In this document: in pieces, positions 21,301 to 30,658 of the stretch
How the letters are laid out: each line of letters starts with the position of its first letter
How positions within the stretch are numbered: position 1 is the stretch's first letter
NCBI RefSeq assembly: GCF_000316605.1
Contig: NC_019683.1
Coordinates: 3,890,036-3,954,035 of the forward strand
DNA: 64,000 nucleotides
Direction of reading: 5' to 3'
Source: [Leptolyngbya] sp. PCC 7376
Lineage (GTDB): Bacteria > Cyanobacteriota > Cyanobacteriia > Cyanobacteriales > MRBY01
Made by a program: the position numbers and the translations under genes
The notes under the pieces: generated by a model
What the model was told of the DNA's origin: nothing
What the model saw: only the letters and a program-made list of their open reading frames with translations
The model's database searches: none

Positions 21301-23897
21301 AATTGGATTACTACAGAACTCTTCTAGCTGGTTCGACTAGCTCTAGTAGTAGTTTTGGAGCAACCAGCCTTTTCTCTGGCGACACAGGTTACTACGACGT
21401 TGTAGTTGGTTACTACGACACCAGTAATGGCACAGCAGAAATTTCGATTGGCATTGACAACAAAGAAGTTGACCGCTGGTATTCCGATGAGAGCTTAGGC
21501 ACCACCCTAGTTAATTCAGATGCTTTAATCACTCGAACCGTCGCCCAAGGTGTTTATATCACCTACCAAGATTTGATTGAAATTGGGGCAACTTCTCATC
21601 TTGGCGATAGCGGAAACCTTGACTATATCCAATTCATTGAAGTTGAGCAGCCTACTGAAACTACAGAAATTGTCGAGCAAGCCCCCAACGTTCCAGAAAC
21701 ATCTGGTCTACCAGAAACCATCCGAATCGAAGCAGAAGATACAGACAAAGTTCAGCTAAGCGGTAAGTATCGCTTCGAATCTCAAAGCTTTGCTTCCGGT
21801 GGCAGCCTCGTCAGAGCCAAAAATTCACAGGGTTACACATTAACCACGGAGTTCACTGGGACTGCGGGTCTATATAACATCGTTATCGGTTATTACGATG
21901 AAAATGATGGTGAATCCCCTGTCACAGTTAACTTAGATGGCAATCAACTTGATAGTTGGATTTTTGACCAAAACCTAGACAGTAACCTTGCGACAGCGAA
22001 TAATTTTGTAACTCGTACTGTAGGTAATGCTGTTAGCCTCGAGAATGGTTCTCGCTTGGAAATTCATGCAAACCAAGAATCCTCTGAATTTGCCCGCATC
22101 GACTATATCGAATTCATTGCAGTCCAAGAAACACCAGAAGTTACTCCAGCAGAGACTGACGACGATAGTGGCGATAGCAATAATAACGACATTATCCGTG
22201 GTGGCGATGGTGATGACATCGCTTACGGTGGCGAAGGCAATGACACCATTTACGGTGATGCTGGTAACGATACTCTCTACGGCGACACCGATGGCTCCGT
22301 CCAAAATGTGGCTCCTGTTCCTACTCAAACTTTCACACCTACAACTCTGACTTTCCAGCAGGGCATCAATGGCTATCAAGGTACCGTTGATACTTACGTG
22401 GATGAGTATTACGGCTCTCAAGTAACTGGTTTTGGGTCAGCGCAGACTCTCCTCGTAGACGATAATTATGGTGGTTTCGCTGTACAGAGTTTGCTGCGCT
22501 TTGACGATATTTTTGGCGGTCAGTCGAGTCAGATTGATGAGAATGACGTTGTAACTTCTGCAATATTGGAAATTGATCTGACATATGCTGGCGATCGCCT
22601 TATGCTTCACAACATGCTGCAAAGCTGGTCAGACAATGCAACATGGGGTTCCCTCGGGAATGGCATTCAAACAAATGATGTGGAAGCCGCAAGTACACCA
22701 ATTGCTATCGTCGAGAATACAGCGAACGGAACTTTACAAATTGACGTAACCTCAAGCCTACAAGCTTGGCAAGCAGATCCTGCACAAAATCGCGGCTGGG
22801 TTTTGTCATCCACAGGCGATGAAGGTGTTGATTTCTATTCCTCAGAGAGCGGTTATGCCCCTCGACTCATCGTTGACGTAAACCAAAGCAGCGACTCAAC
22901 TCCTCAAACAACAGATACTCCCATAACGAATAACTTTGATGGCAGCAATCCCGTCATACTCGATCACACGAATGACCTCCTTCTAAACAATGGCACACTA
23001 AGCTTCAACTTCAACGCTAGTAGTGTGAGCCAAAAACAGGGACTCTTCTCAAAAGACTCTTATGGTTACGACAATGGTGGTCATTTGACTGTATATATCA
23101 AAAATGGAGAATTAGTTCTCCGGGTACAAAGTACAAGCCAAACCTACTTCCTTGACACTGAAATTAGTGCGAATCAAAACTATGATGTGGCGATCACATT
23201 TGGTAGCAATGGCCTTGAATTATGGCTTGATGGCGTCCTTGAAGACACTCATAGCTATACCGGAGGACTTGGCATAACATCTGGAGGTCTCGGCAACTAT
23301 GAACCAATTGTCCTAGGTGCAACCCAGATAACTAGTGGTGATTTGGTCGCTGATGACGTTCGCGATCATTTTGCTGGGCATCTCAGTGATGTACGCCTCT
23401 ATGATCAGCAGCTCGACAGCTCCAGTATTTCTTTAATTCCTAATAATTTAGTTCAGACCGCAAATATCGTCTTTGAGGCATTAACTTCGTCGCAACCTAA
23501 CTCATTAAACGGCAATGACTACCTGATTGGTGGAGCTGGCAATGACACCTTAAACGGCGGTGGCGGAAATGACATTTTGCTCGGCACAGATGATGTCAGC
23601 TTAGGTGCCAATGAGCTAGATGTTTTGACCGGTGGTTCTGACTCCGACACCTTTATTCTCGGAGACACAGAATCGGCATATTACAGCCAAGGAGGTGATG
23701 CAGACTATGCCCTTATTACAGACTTCGAAATAGGCACAGATCACGTTAATCTGTCTGGTTTACTCGAAGACTATACCCTCGTCAGCGAAGGCTCTGACAG
23801 CCTTTTGTATTGGCAAGGTGAAGATCTGATTGCGCGCTTTAGCGGAGGTTCTAATATGACCCTCAGCTCTACAATTTTTATAGTGAGTGATCCGTAA
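18306..23897 (+). CDS. Giant RTX metalloprotease-like exoprotein, copy B
   Basis: An intact 1863-residue paralogue of copy A; the first ~340 residues are almost identical. In order: a metalloprotease-like head (HEIGHSLGF at residue 185, resembling the NF038122 zinc-protease family, which lacks a third metzincin His), a Trp-rich repeat tract (about 348-573, 15 units), an RTX block of GGxGxDxLx nonapeptides (about 598-745), three CBM6/35-like modules (about 785-918, 945-1110, 1138-1275), a short RTX block (about 1295-1330), a DNRLRE domain (about 1341-1525), a LamG/concanavalin-like domain absent from copy A (about 1541-1715), then RTX and a C-terminal tail (to 1863) like type I secretion signals. 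There is no N-terminal signal peptide. It is probably a calcium-folded secreted or surface protease/adhesin; substrate unknown. No type I secretion genes lie nearby. Confidence 0.85.
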   Translation: MPAFNLTYDLNVTLEQRLAFEMAARIWATLLQDDVEINLHIGAIDGLNGNEAVGGAVPIFHEVNYGVYQEYLANDATSEQDDSVVDALQEGNTVDVLIDADGDGTSEVVDGNTTIMLTRAQAKALGMEDELLLDNGSTWDRDVLENPDALDGYIVINNSYDWSYDLTREDDVEEGQLDFLTMALHEIGHSLGFVSGLDGLIESFEMYSGEIRTEGMTALDLLRYSETSVDVNNPDGTVSDLTFGSDTYFSIDGGETSEANFEGGDDYQASHWQRLQNALGIMDPTLGYQERTDISELDLKAFDVLGWDVDYGALSAGLDLDWLYQEAIAAISEDFKVGVDAVESALENGDDWYSLARGTWWETFKSQMIDLGYGDWWEAFEAEAAALSPGGWWQQLDQQMLELGPGSWWQIFEDYAANLAPGGWWQEFELAPGGWWQEFETAMWELSPGGWWQTFEPAMVEQSFGSVWQVFELQMESLGYGAWWQQFEADLLGSGYDSWWDAFGEAILELGPGGWWQAFEDKVIELYPGGWWQQFEEDLVELVPGGWWLTPGGWWQAFELSPGGWWQQIEDYTRDVQSAEEVLNNLVGDDVETNSDQTMTGGDNDDILAGGEGQDLINGKAGDDLIDGKGGNDIILAGKGNDIAYGAEGNDVVFGDEGDDFIAGENGDDQIFGEAGHDILSGGRGADNISGGEGRDVLKGDTDDDVLDGGAGDDQLNGGSGNDLAIGGTGQDIVLGGAGNDVLYGDNYLAPAEGGSDTDDSDGQPDDQPNSTIPVVTTADEAIANLGFWTRIEAEDMWLWKYKKEKVKDGELEASGDEFISTKWKGSATTTFNGADGIYDFVLGYQDESNGIADITIMVWDGLWLKDSHTFYLSEATGAYTHKISGLNLESGDKIVIWGDSDGDDEARIDYLDILTTGFTPNLDENGAPADGFYEVVGNQENIIQLEVEQMDLNSGAIIQSGEFASNGQYVSTNGDSTVVSDAYLTQVLGDLSQYSDAQLDYYRTLLAGSTSSSSSFGATSLFSGDTGYYDVVVGYYDTSNGTAEISIGIDNKEVDRWYSDESLGTTLVNSDALITRTVAQGVYITYQDLIEIGATSHLGDSGNLDYIQFIEVEQPTETTEIVEQAPNVPETSGLPETIRIEAEDTDKVQLSGKYRFESQSFASGGSLVRAKNSQGYTLTTEFTGTAGLYNIVIGYYDENDGESPVTVNLDGNQLDSWIFDQNLDSNLATANNFVTRTVGNAVSLENGSRLEIHANQESSEFARIDYIEFIAVQETPEVTPAETDDDSGDSNNNDIIRGGDGDDIAYGGEGNDTIYGDAGNDTLYGDTDGSVQNVAPVPTQTFTPTTLTFQQGINGYQGTVDTYVDEYYGSQVTGFGSAQTLLVDDNYGGFAVQSLLRFDDIFGGQSSQIDENDVVTSAILEIDLTYAGDRLMLHNMLQSWSDNATWGSLGNGIQTNDVEAASTPIAIVENTANGTLQIDVTSSLQAWQADPAQNRGWVLSSTGDEGVDFYSSESGYAPRLIVDVNQSSDSTPQTTDTPITNNFDGSNPVILDHTNDLLLNNGTLSFNFNASSVSQKQGLFSKDSYGYDNGGHLTVYIKNGELVLRVQSTSQTYFLDTEISANQNYDVAITFGSNGLELWLDGVLEDTHSYTGGLGITSGGLGNYEPIVLGATQITSGDLVADDVRDHFAGHLSDVRLYDQQLDSSSISLIPNNLVQTANIVFEALTSSQPNSLNGNDYLIGGAGNDTLNGGGGNDILLGTDDVSLGANELDVLTGGSDSDTFILGDTESAYYSQGGDADYALITDFEIGTDHVNLSGLLEDYTLVSEGSDSLLYWQGEDLIARFSGGSNMTLSSTIFIVSDP
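19380..20030 (+). repeat. Trp-rich PGGWWQxFE repeat tract in copy B
   Basis: About 15 units of the same 18-residue repeat as in copy A. The flanking units align (TWWETF first, GWWQQIEDYT last), but the interior has about two fewer units. Unit number therefore changes between paralogues, as expected from repeat recombination. Confidence 0.85.
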
Positions 23898-24082
23898 TGA
23901 CTTGATCACTAGCTAACAAAAATTGAAGACTCTCTCAACTTCAAAAAACTCTCAACTTTTCATCAACTTTTTAAAACTCCTAATCAATCAAAAATTTCAA
24001 TATCAATTTTTGCTTTTGAAGCAATTCCTTTCCACAGAGTTAAACCAGCAATGCCATAGCATTCTTAAGCCCCCTAGTTATC

Positions 24083-24319
24083 ATGCAAAACTTACTAATC
24101 TCTTGCATCACAATTTCGACACTTCCCCTAGTGACGACCATACTCGGGCATTCGGCGCAAGCTGCTATTAGACCAGTAGATATGAATGCACATCTTGGCC
24201 ATACAGAGATTTATAACCAGGGTGATGACCGCGAGGGTTTCCCCGGAGATCTCGTTGGTGGCGGGACCCGATACAACATCTGTGGCACTGATATCAAAAC
24301 AGTTTATTGCTCGAACTAA
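24083..24319 (+). CDS. Small secreted DUF928-like microprotein
   Basis: A 78-residue reading with a plausible signal peptide (SCITISTLPLVTTILG, cleavage near HSAQA). Its mature part contains REGFPGDLVGGGTRYNIC, which resembles the N-terminal signature of DUF928 proteins (a Pro-Gly then VGxGTRxxC). It stops straight after that region, so it may be a truncated DUF928 gene or a genuine small exported protein with two cysteines. It lies about 100 bp upstream of a longer DUF928 protein on the same strand. Coding status is inferred from the signal peptide and this similarity only. Confidence 0.5.
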   Translation: MQNLLISCITISTLPLVTTILGHSAQAAIRPVDMNAHLGHTEIYNQGDDREGFPGDLVGGGTRYNICGTDIKTVYCSN

Positions 24320-24417
24320 CTCTCAGAATCGGGACTTTAAACTAGGCATCGCTTTTTGTATCTAAAAAAATCACACTTTACTGACCAGTCTTAAATAAAA
24401 ACGACAAGGATAACGTT

Positions 24418-24918
24418 ATGAGCTTCTTAAACGGCAACAAAAAGATTTTGAACTTCGGAACCTGTGCATCTTTGAGCCTCGCTCTAACGGTAGCCACTGG
24501 TACTAGCACTGTTTTCTCTCAAACCCCTGCAAACTCTGAGATTACTGACAGTACGACGTTAATGTCGAAGGCTTTCAATCCACCAAATGAAGGTGAACCT
24601 GCTCAGACAGTGGGTGGAGCTAGTAGAGGCCTTTGTTCCGGTGGAGATTTAGCGAGTGTTTCGTTTAAGCAAACAAGTTCTGCATTGACGGCTCAACTCC
24701 CTGAAGGGATGGCGAAGCAAGTCTTTTTCAGTTTACGAGATGCGAGTAATAACACTTTGTACCAAGGTTTTGTCCCAGTCAATAATAATCAGGCCTTGAT
24801 CTCAGGCGATGTCCTTGGTGATCTCGATGCAGCAAATGGTGACTACACATGGTCAATGGCAATTATTTGTGGCCGTGCGCTACGCCCTGATAGTCCAGTA
24901 TTCCGAGGAAACCTTTAA
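24418..24918 (+). CDS. Short DUF928-type exported protein
   Basis: A 166-residue protein with a signal peptide (about 1-35; FSQTPANS follows). The mature part shows the DUF928 pattern: FNPPNEGEPAQTVGGASRGLC at the start, then FFSLRDASNNTLYQGF and YTWSMAIICG. DUF928 proteins usually run past 200 residues, so this one is short at the C-terminus, ending ALRPDSPVFRGNL. In cyanobacteria DUF928 genes tend to sit with haemagglutinin-like TpsA, CHAT-TPR and CHASE2 genes, as here. The function of the family is not known. Confidence 0.7.
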   Translation: MSFLNGNKKILNFGTCASLSLALTVATGTSTVFSQTPANSEITDSTTLMSKAFNPPNEGEPAQTVGGASRGLCSGGDLASVSFKQTSSALTAQLPEGMAKQVFFSLRDASNNTLYQGFVPVNNNQALISGDVLGDLDAANGDYTWSMAIICGRALRPDSPVFRGNL

Positions 24919-25161
24919 AGAAAAGCCGTTATCATCCAACTATTTGCGTGTCCCAATAATATAGTGGTCATTGTTTAACTAAATTTAATGTTTTGCTATT
25001 CATTGGCGAACTAAGGGAAATGATGAAAGGGTGATCATTTATGGAGATTAGCTTGGAATAATTAGCTTAAATGCAACATCGGGCAGTTTGTTCCAGCCAC
25101 GCATTTACAATTCTTCTATGATTTAGTTGCTACGGTATCGTCTTGTCTAGGCTAAAAATCA

Positions 25162-27954
25162 ATGGATCGAACTGGTTCTAGTTTGTCGAATTTTTCACTG
25201 GTTACTTCTATCTGTCTTGGTTTACTCTCGTCTATGGGGCCGGGGGCGATCGCCCAAGCACAGGTTGTGGCGGATATGGCGGCTGGTAGTAACCTTGGGA
25301 CAACAGTTGGTTCTATAGGTTTAGACTTCACCGTCGATGGTGGAACTACCCAAGGTACAAATTTATTTCATAGTTTTAATACCTTTTCTGTCCCAGCTAC
25401 TGGCTCTGCAACTTTCAATAATGCTGGATCAATCACTAATATTTTTAGCCGTGTAACAGGCAATAGCACATCACTCATTGAAGGGGAATTACGAGCCAAT
25501 GGCACAGCCAATCTATTTCTAATTAATCCCAATGGCATTACTTTCGGAAGAGATGCGAGCTTAAACCTTGATGGTTCTTTCGTAGCGAGCACCGCAGAGG
25601 CAATTACTTTTGATGGCGCAGAATTTAGTGCAACAAATCCAACAACCACTGTACCACTCTTAACTATTAATACCCCTGTCGGTCTTCAATTTGGGGCAAC
25701 AACCCCTGCGGCGATCAATGTCTTAGGTGATGGTAGTCAAACGCTGTTTAACCCAGATTTCACTCTAGATGTTAGTAACCGCCCTGCAGGCTTAGAAGTT
25801 AATGCGGACAAAAATTTAGTTTTAATCGGCGGCGATCTCAATTTACAAGGCGGTAACTTAACAGCATCCACTGGCAATATCGAGTTGGGTGCTGTTGGGG
25901 CAAATCAGTCCGTGACCTTAGAATCCGGGTCATTTGCCGTAGATTACTCTAATGTTGGTACTTTTGCCGATATTACATTGACGGATGCTGCCTCTGCTGG
26001 AATTATCGGGGGTGATGTCGGTCGTATACAAGTGCAAGGTCGTCGAATCTCGCTACAGGATGGTTCGGGAATCGCTGCTCAAATTAACACTGAAGGTAGC
26101 GGTGAAATTTTTATAAAGGCTTCAGAAAGTCTTATTGCGGATGGGAGATCGTCATATTTTGTCTCCCCAACACCGGGACAAAGTACTATTCCCAGTGGTA
26201 TTGGTTTGATTGTCAACGTTGGTGCGAGAGGGACGAGTGGCAATATTTTATCTGTTGAATCCCCGCTAATCAGGCTTACTGGTGAAGCCCAGATTGGTTT
26301 AGGGACAGCAGGAATTGGAGAAACAGGTTCACTAATTGTCAAAACCAATAACCTTGAGGCGTCAGGTAATTCACCAGGTGGTTTTAGTGGTGTGTATGCA
26401 GCAATACTGCCGCGTTTAGGTCCTCCAGGAAGTCCGCAAGAATTTTTAGATTTACAGGCAACTACAGCGAGTGATTTGACAATTCAAGGTTTTGGCAACA
26501 ATAGTTTCGTTGAAAATTTGACCCTGACTGATGGTGGTCAAATTTTAAATAGCAGTTTTGGTTTAGGCAATGCGGGCCAAACAAATATCAAAGCTAGAAA
26601 TGTTGAATTAACTGGGTTTGGTACTGGAGGCCCTAGCTCAATTCAATCGGCAGTGGAATCTTTCCGGGGTGGTAATGGTGGCAGTATTGTTCTTGAAGGC
26701 GATCGCCTTGTCGTTACAGGTGGTGCTCAGATTTCTTCTTCAACTGTCTCTTTGAGTAACCCGGCGGGTAATGTCGAAATTAATATGACAGACTCCATTG
26801 AATTGACCGGACAGGTTGCTAATGGGCGCAGTGGCATTTTTGCAAATGCTTTATCACAAGCAGTTCCCTCTTTTATTGATCCAAGTGGCTCTTCTAACAG
26901 TGCTGGTGACGGCGGTGATATTTCGTTAATAACTGGAAAATTAGTGGTGAGCGATGGCGCAACGATTAATGTCGGTAATTTCGCCAGTAATCCCAATGCA
27001 CCAGCTACAACTCAAGGTTTAGGAGCCGCAGGCAATATCGAGATTGTGGCTGGTGATGTGGAAGTGACCAATGGCAGTGTAATCACTTCGGATGCAGCTC
27101 TTAGTAACTCAGCCGGCAATATCACCATTTCGACACCCGAATCAGGAGGAATTGTTTTCGAGCAAGGTACGCTCTCAGCAAGTGGTGGTGAGGGAAATAT
27201 TAAACTGCGATCACCAGTCGTGATTCTAGACGATCTCAGTCTAATTAGCGCCAATGGTTTTGGCACAGGCAATGGCGGAAATATCTTAATTCTCTCTGAA
27301 TTTTTGATTGGTACTAACAATAGCGACATTACGGCGAATGCAGAACAGGCTCTCGGCGGACGGGTCGCGATTTCGGGCTATGATTCGGGGCTGACGATTG
27401 CTGATCTTTTATCCGGCGTTGATATTTTTCCAGAAGGTGAAGCAGGCACAATCGTTTTAGGACTTGAAGTCCGCGATCGCCTGACCCCCCTAAACGACAT
27501 CACTGTCACGTCTGAGCTTGGAGTTGCGTCTAATGGTCGAGTCATTATTAATACTCAAAAGGGAGAAGTTGGGGAAGTAGAAGTATCAAATCCAAATCCT
27601 CTCAATGATTTGCGACTTGTCGAAGCTGTTTGTCAGGCGACTCAAGCCGATCAATTGGTTATTTCGGGGCGTGGCGGATTACCCACGATACCTTCTGGGT
27701 TGAGAACGAATATTGATACTTGGGAAGATATGCGCTTTGATGCGCAACTTATCGGGATTTCTGAGAATGGGATTCAACAGGCGACTTTAGCCCAACCAAC
27801 AACCACAGCCTCCACCACAACCGATATTATTCAGGCACAGAGTTTGGTGAAAAATGCCAAAGGACAATATGAATTAGTCTCAACTGCTGCACAATCGGAA
27901 CCGATGCTGTTAGCGCAGAATGATGCAAAAGGTTGTCCAAATCTCCCTGGGTAA
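25162..27954 (+). CDS. Filamentous-haemagglutinin-type TpsA exoprotein
   Basis: A 930-residue secreted beta-helix protein. A signal peptide (about 1-32, GPGAIAQAQ) is followed by the two-partner-secretion domain (about 33-160) with the signature LFLINPNGITFGRDASLN. The rest is a repetitive beta-helix rich in Gly, Ser and Asn. The C-terminus has the pattern common in cyanobacterial members: VEAVCQATQADQLVISGRGG, then a WEDMRF stretch. Export through an outer-membrane TpsB pore is expected, but no TpsB gene is in the window. The downstream CHAT-TPR gene follows after 46 bp on the same strand, so they are probably co-transcribed. Confidence 0.88.
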   Translation: MDRTGSSLSNFSLVTSICLGLLSSMGPGAIAQAQVVADMAAGSNLGTTVGSIGLDFTVDGGTTQGTNLFHSFNTFSVPATGSATFNNAGSITNIFSRVTGNSTSLIEGELRANGTANLFLINPNGITFGRDASLNLDGSFVASTAEAITFDGAEFSATNPTTTVPLLTINTPVGLQFGATTPAAINVLGDGSQTLFNPDFTLDVSNRPAGLEVNADKNLVLIGGDLNLQGGNLTASTGNIELGAVGANQSVTLESGSFAVDYSNVGTFADITLTDAASAGIIGGDVGRIQVQGRRISLQDGSGIAAQINTEGSGEIFIKASESLIADGRSSYFVSPTPGQSTIPSGIGLIVNVGARGTSGNILSVESPLIRLTGEAQIGLGTAGIGETGSLIVKTNNLEASGNSPGGFSGVYAAILPRLGPPGSPQEFLDLQATTASDLTIQGFGNNSFVENLTLTDGGQILNSSFGLGNAGQTNIKARNVELTGFGTGGPSSIQSAVESFRGGNGGSIVLEGDRLVVTGGAQISSSTVSLSNPAGNVEINMTDSIELTGQVANGRSGIFANALSQAVPSFIDPSGSSNSAGDGGDISLITGKLVVSDGATINVGNFASNPNAPATTQGLGAAGNIEIVAGDVEVTNGSVITSDAALSNSAGNITISTPESGGIVFEQGTLSASGGEGNIKLRSPVVILDDLSLISANGFGTGNGGNILILSEFLIGTNNSDITANAEQALGGRVAISGYDSGLTIADLLSGVDIFPEGEAGTIVLGLEVRDRLTPLNDITVTSELGVASNGRVIINTQKGEVGEVEVSNPNPLNDLRLVEAVCQATQADQLVISGRGGLPTIPSGLRTNIDTWEDMRFDAQLIGISENGIQQATLAQPTTTASTTTDIIQAQSLVKNAKGQYELVSTAAQSEPMLLAQNDAKGCPNLPG

Positions 27955-28000
27955 GTTCAGTCATTTAATTTCAACATTTTTAGAATTTTAGGATAGGTCG

Positions 28001-30658
28001 ATGGCAAAGTTTAAACCGCATTTTTTCTTCCCCAAACCGTGGCAACGACTTGCTGCATTAGGTTTGATGTCTTGTTTTCTGGTGTGCTTACCATCAGTGC
28101 AAGCTTTTACACCAGAGAATACTGCGGGTGATAAAACAGCGACACCAACCATTCTTCTCTCTGAACAAACGACGGGTCTGACGAAGCTACAGGCAGGCCA
28201 GCAATATTATCAGGCGGGGCAGTATCAAGCTGCTCTAGAGGTATGGCAAGAAGCAGAGTCACTTTTTCAAGTTGCGAGTGAAAGTCAAAGTCAGGCGTTA
28301 GTCAATAATTATCTTGCCCTCGCAAATCAAAGATTAGGGGGATTGGAAGAAGCGGCGGCGGCGATCGCCACAGCAGAATCTTTGGCAGAACCTTATGGGC
28401 AACAAAATCCGAATTTGCTTGGCGTTATTTTAAATACGAAAGGTCGGGTATTTTTGGCTCAGGGAAAGGCAATGGAAGCAGTTGAAGCTTGGCAAGGCGC
28501 CCAAAAGTTTTATCGACAGTCCGGCGATCGCCAAGGAACGATTGGAGCACAACTGAATGAAATGCAAGCATTGCAGGTGCTCGGATATTTTCGGCAAGCT
28601 AATCGCCTAACAGGAAAGGTTAAGGCAGATCTCGCGAAGCAACCCGATGATCAGCTTAAGGCGATCGCCCTTCAGAATTTTGGTGATTTGCTGCAAGTGA
28701 TGGGGACATTAGATGAGGCAGAAACCCAGCTCAACGCAGCTCAGGAGTTAGCCAATACCCTCAATAATGATCTTCTGCAAAGTCGGATTGCGAATAGTCT
28801 CGGTAATATTGCTCGCCAACGCTCGACACCAGAAGCAATCACACAGGCTGCCCAGTATTATCAACAGGCGATCGCCGAATCCCCAACTAAAGAGTTACGG
28901 GTAGACAGTAGCCTCAATTATCTTAGTTTGCTGAGCGAAAATTTTGCGACAGAGCAAATGCTAGAGGGGACTGACCAAACGCTTCTTGCGTTAATTCCAA
29001 ATTTAAAGGCCGACCTCGCCCAAGCATCTTTGAGCCGCCAAGGTATCGAAACTCAAATTAATTGGGCGACACAGCTTCTCAAGTTGCAATCTTTAGCGAT
29101 AGAACATCAGGAATTGCAGGCGATCGCCTCCCTTAAAGAATTGCAATCGGATTACATTGCATCAACGCTCGTAAAAGCAACTCAACAAGCCCAACAACTG
29201 CGAGATGTCCGAACAGAATCCTTTGCAAAAGGCATTCTCGGTTCGATGTATGAGCAAAATCAGCAGTGGGAAGAGGCTCAAACCCTAACCAATGAAGCAC
29301 TGGCATTAGCGACCCAAGCCCAAGCTGGGGACATTGCCTACCGCTGGCAGTGGCAATTGGGACGCATTGCCCTCCAATTCAGTGATCGCCAAAAGGGCAT
29401 TGATGCTTACCAAGCTTCCATTGATACCCTAAATAAAGTTCGAGGGGATCTCCTCGCAACGAATGCAGAGTTTCAATTTTCTTTTCGAGACAGTGTTGAA
29501 CCCGTCTATCGTGAACTCGTTTCTCTGCTTATTCGCCCAGATTCTACCCCTGCTGAACTGCAGCAAGCCCGTGCCGCGATTGAAGATTTGCAGCTTGCTG
29601 AACTAGAAGACTTTTTCCGCTCTGCTTGTATCGATCTCCCAGAAAGAAGCATCGAAGATATCGATAGTACTGCCACCGTTCTATATCCCATCATTTTGGG
29701 CGATCGCCTCGTCACGATTAGCTCGATACCGGGTAAACCCCTCCAGCACCACACTGTTAATATCGGCAAAGATGAAGTTGAAGCCACCCTCGAAGAATTT
29801 CTTCAATCCCTAAACCCAGCCTTTGACGACAAATACCGTCTCGGATTATCTAAAACAGTCTATGAATGGCTGATCCAACCGATTGAACAAGACTTGGACA
29901 AAACGGAAACTCTTGTCTTTGTTCTGGATGGTTTTTTGCGGAGTATTCCGATGGCCGCTCTCCATGACGGTGATCAATATCTCGTCGAAAAATATAACCT
30001 CGCCCTCGCTCCCGGATTACAACTCGTTGACCCCAGCACGATTAACCGCGATACGGCTGCAGTCCTTGCCCTTGGTCTAAGCCAATCGCGCCAAAATTTC
30101 CCACCTCTACCCGGTGTGAAAGCAGAACTTGCAGCCATTGATCAGGCTATTCCTAGTCAAATTGTGCTCGACGAATCCTTTACTGAATCAAACCTTCGGA
30201 AAGAAATTCTTGCTGATCCATTCCCTATTTTGCATTTGGCCACTCACGGTCAATTTAGTTCTAATTCCGATGAGACATTCTTGCTTAGTTGGGATGGGCT
30301 AATTGAAGTGGAGGAATTTAAAAATATCATTGATGAACGTTCTTTCATTCCAGAGCAACCCATCGAACTTTTGATTTTGAGTGCCTGTGAAACAGCCGCA
30401 GGTGATAAGCAAGCAGCCCTTGGCCTAGCCGGATTTGCGGTGCAGTCTGGTGCGAGAAGTACTCTTGCGACTCTATGGTCAGTCAGTGATATATCCACAA
30501 CTACATTAATGACGGAGTTCTATGCAAAGTTCACTGCTGAAGACAATCTTTCCCGCAGTGAGTCACTCCGCCAAGCGCAATTAAGTTTGCTGAATAGTGA
30601 AGAATATAGCCATCCATTTTTCTGGGCACCATTCGTAATGGTCGGCAGCTGGTTATAG
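28001..30658 (+). CDS. TPR-CHAT domain protease-like protein
   Basis: An 885-residue protein. A hydrophobic N-terminal segment (LAALGLMSCFLVCLPSVQA) looks like a signal peptide. TPR repeats fill about 55-500 (GQQYYQAGQYQAALEVWQEAE and similar). The CHAT domain covers about 590-885. Its caspase-like dyad is visible: His in LHLATHGQF near residue 748 and Cys in LILSACETAAGD near residue 795. The family end SHPFFWAPFVMVGSW is intact. CHAT proteins are caspase-related proteases. In cyanobacteria many sit next to TpsA/DUF928 genes, and here the gene follows a TpsA gene in a likely operon. Predicted export of a CHAT protein is notable. The substrate is unknown. Confidence 0.9.
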   Translation: MAKFKPHFFFPKPWQRLAALGLMSCFLVCLPSVQAFTPENTAGDKTATPTILLSEQTTGLTKLQAGQQYYQAGQYQAALEVWQEAESLFQVASESQSQALVNNYLALANQRLGGLEEAAAAIATAESLAEPYGQQNPNLLGVILNTKGRVFLAQGKAMEAVEAWQGAQKFYRQSGDRQGTIGAQLNEMQALQVLGYFRQANRLTGKVKADLAKQPDDQLKAIALQNFGDLLQVMGTLDEAETQLNAAQELANTLNNDLLQSRIANSLGNIARQRSTPEAITQAAQYYQQAIAESPTKELRVDSSLNYLSLLSENFATEQMLEGTDQTLLALIPNLKADLAQASLSRQGIETQINWATQLLKLQSLAIEHQELQAIASLKELQSDYIASTLVKATQQAQQLRDVRTESFAKGILGSMYEQNQQWEEAQTLTNEALALATQAQAGDIAYRWQWQLGRIALQFSDRQKGIDAYQASIDTLNKVRGDLLATNAEFQFSFRDSVEPVYRELVSLLIRPDSTPAELQQARAAIEDLQLAELEDFFRSACIDLPERSIEDIDSTATVLYPIILGDRLVTISSIPGKPLQHHTVNIGKDEVEATLEEFLQSLNPAFDDKYRLGLSKTVYEWLIQPIEQDLDKTETLVFVLDGFLRSIPMAALHDGDQYLVEKYNLALAPGLQLVDPSTINRDTAAVLALGLSQSRQNFPPLPGVKAELAAIDQAIPSQIVLDESFTESNLRKEILADPFPILHLATHGQFSSNSDETFLLSWDGLIEVEEFKNIIDERSFIPEQPIELLILSACETAAGDKQAALGLAGFAVQSGARSTLATLWSVSDISTTTLMTEFYAKFTAEDNLSRSESLRQAQLSLLNSEEYSHPFFWAPFVMVGSWL

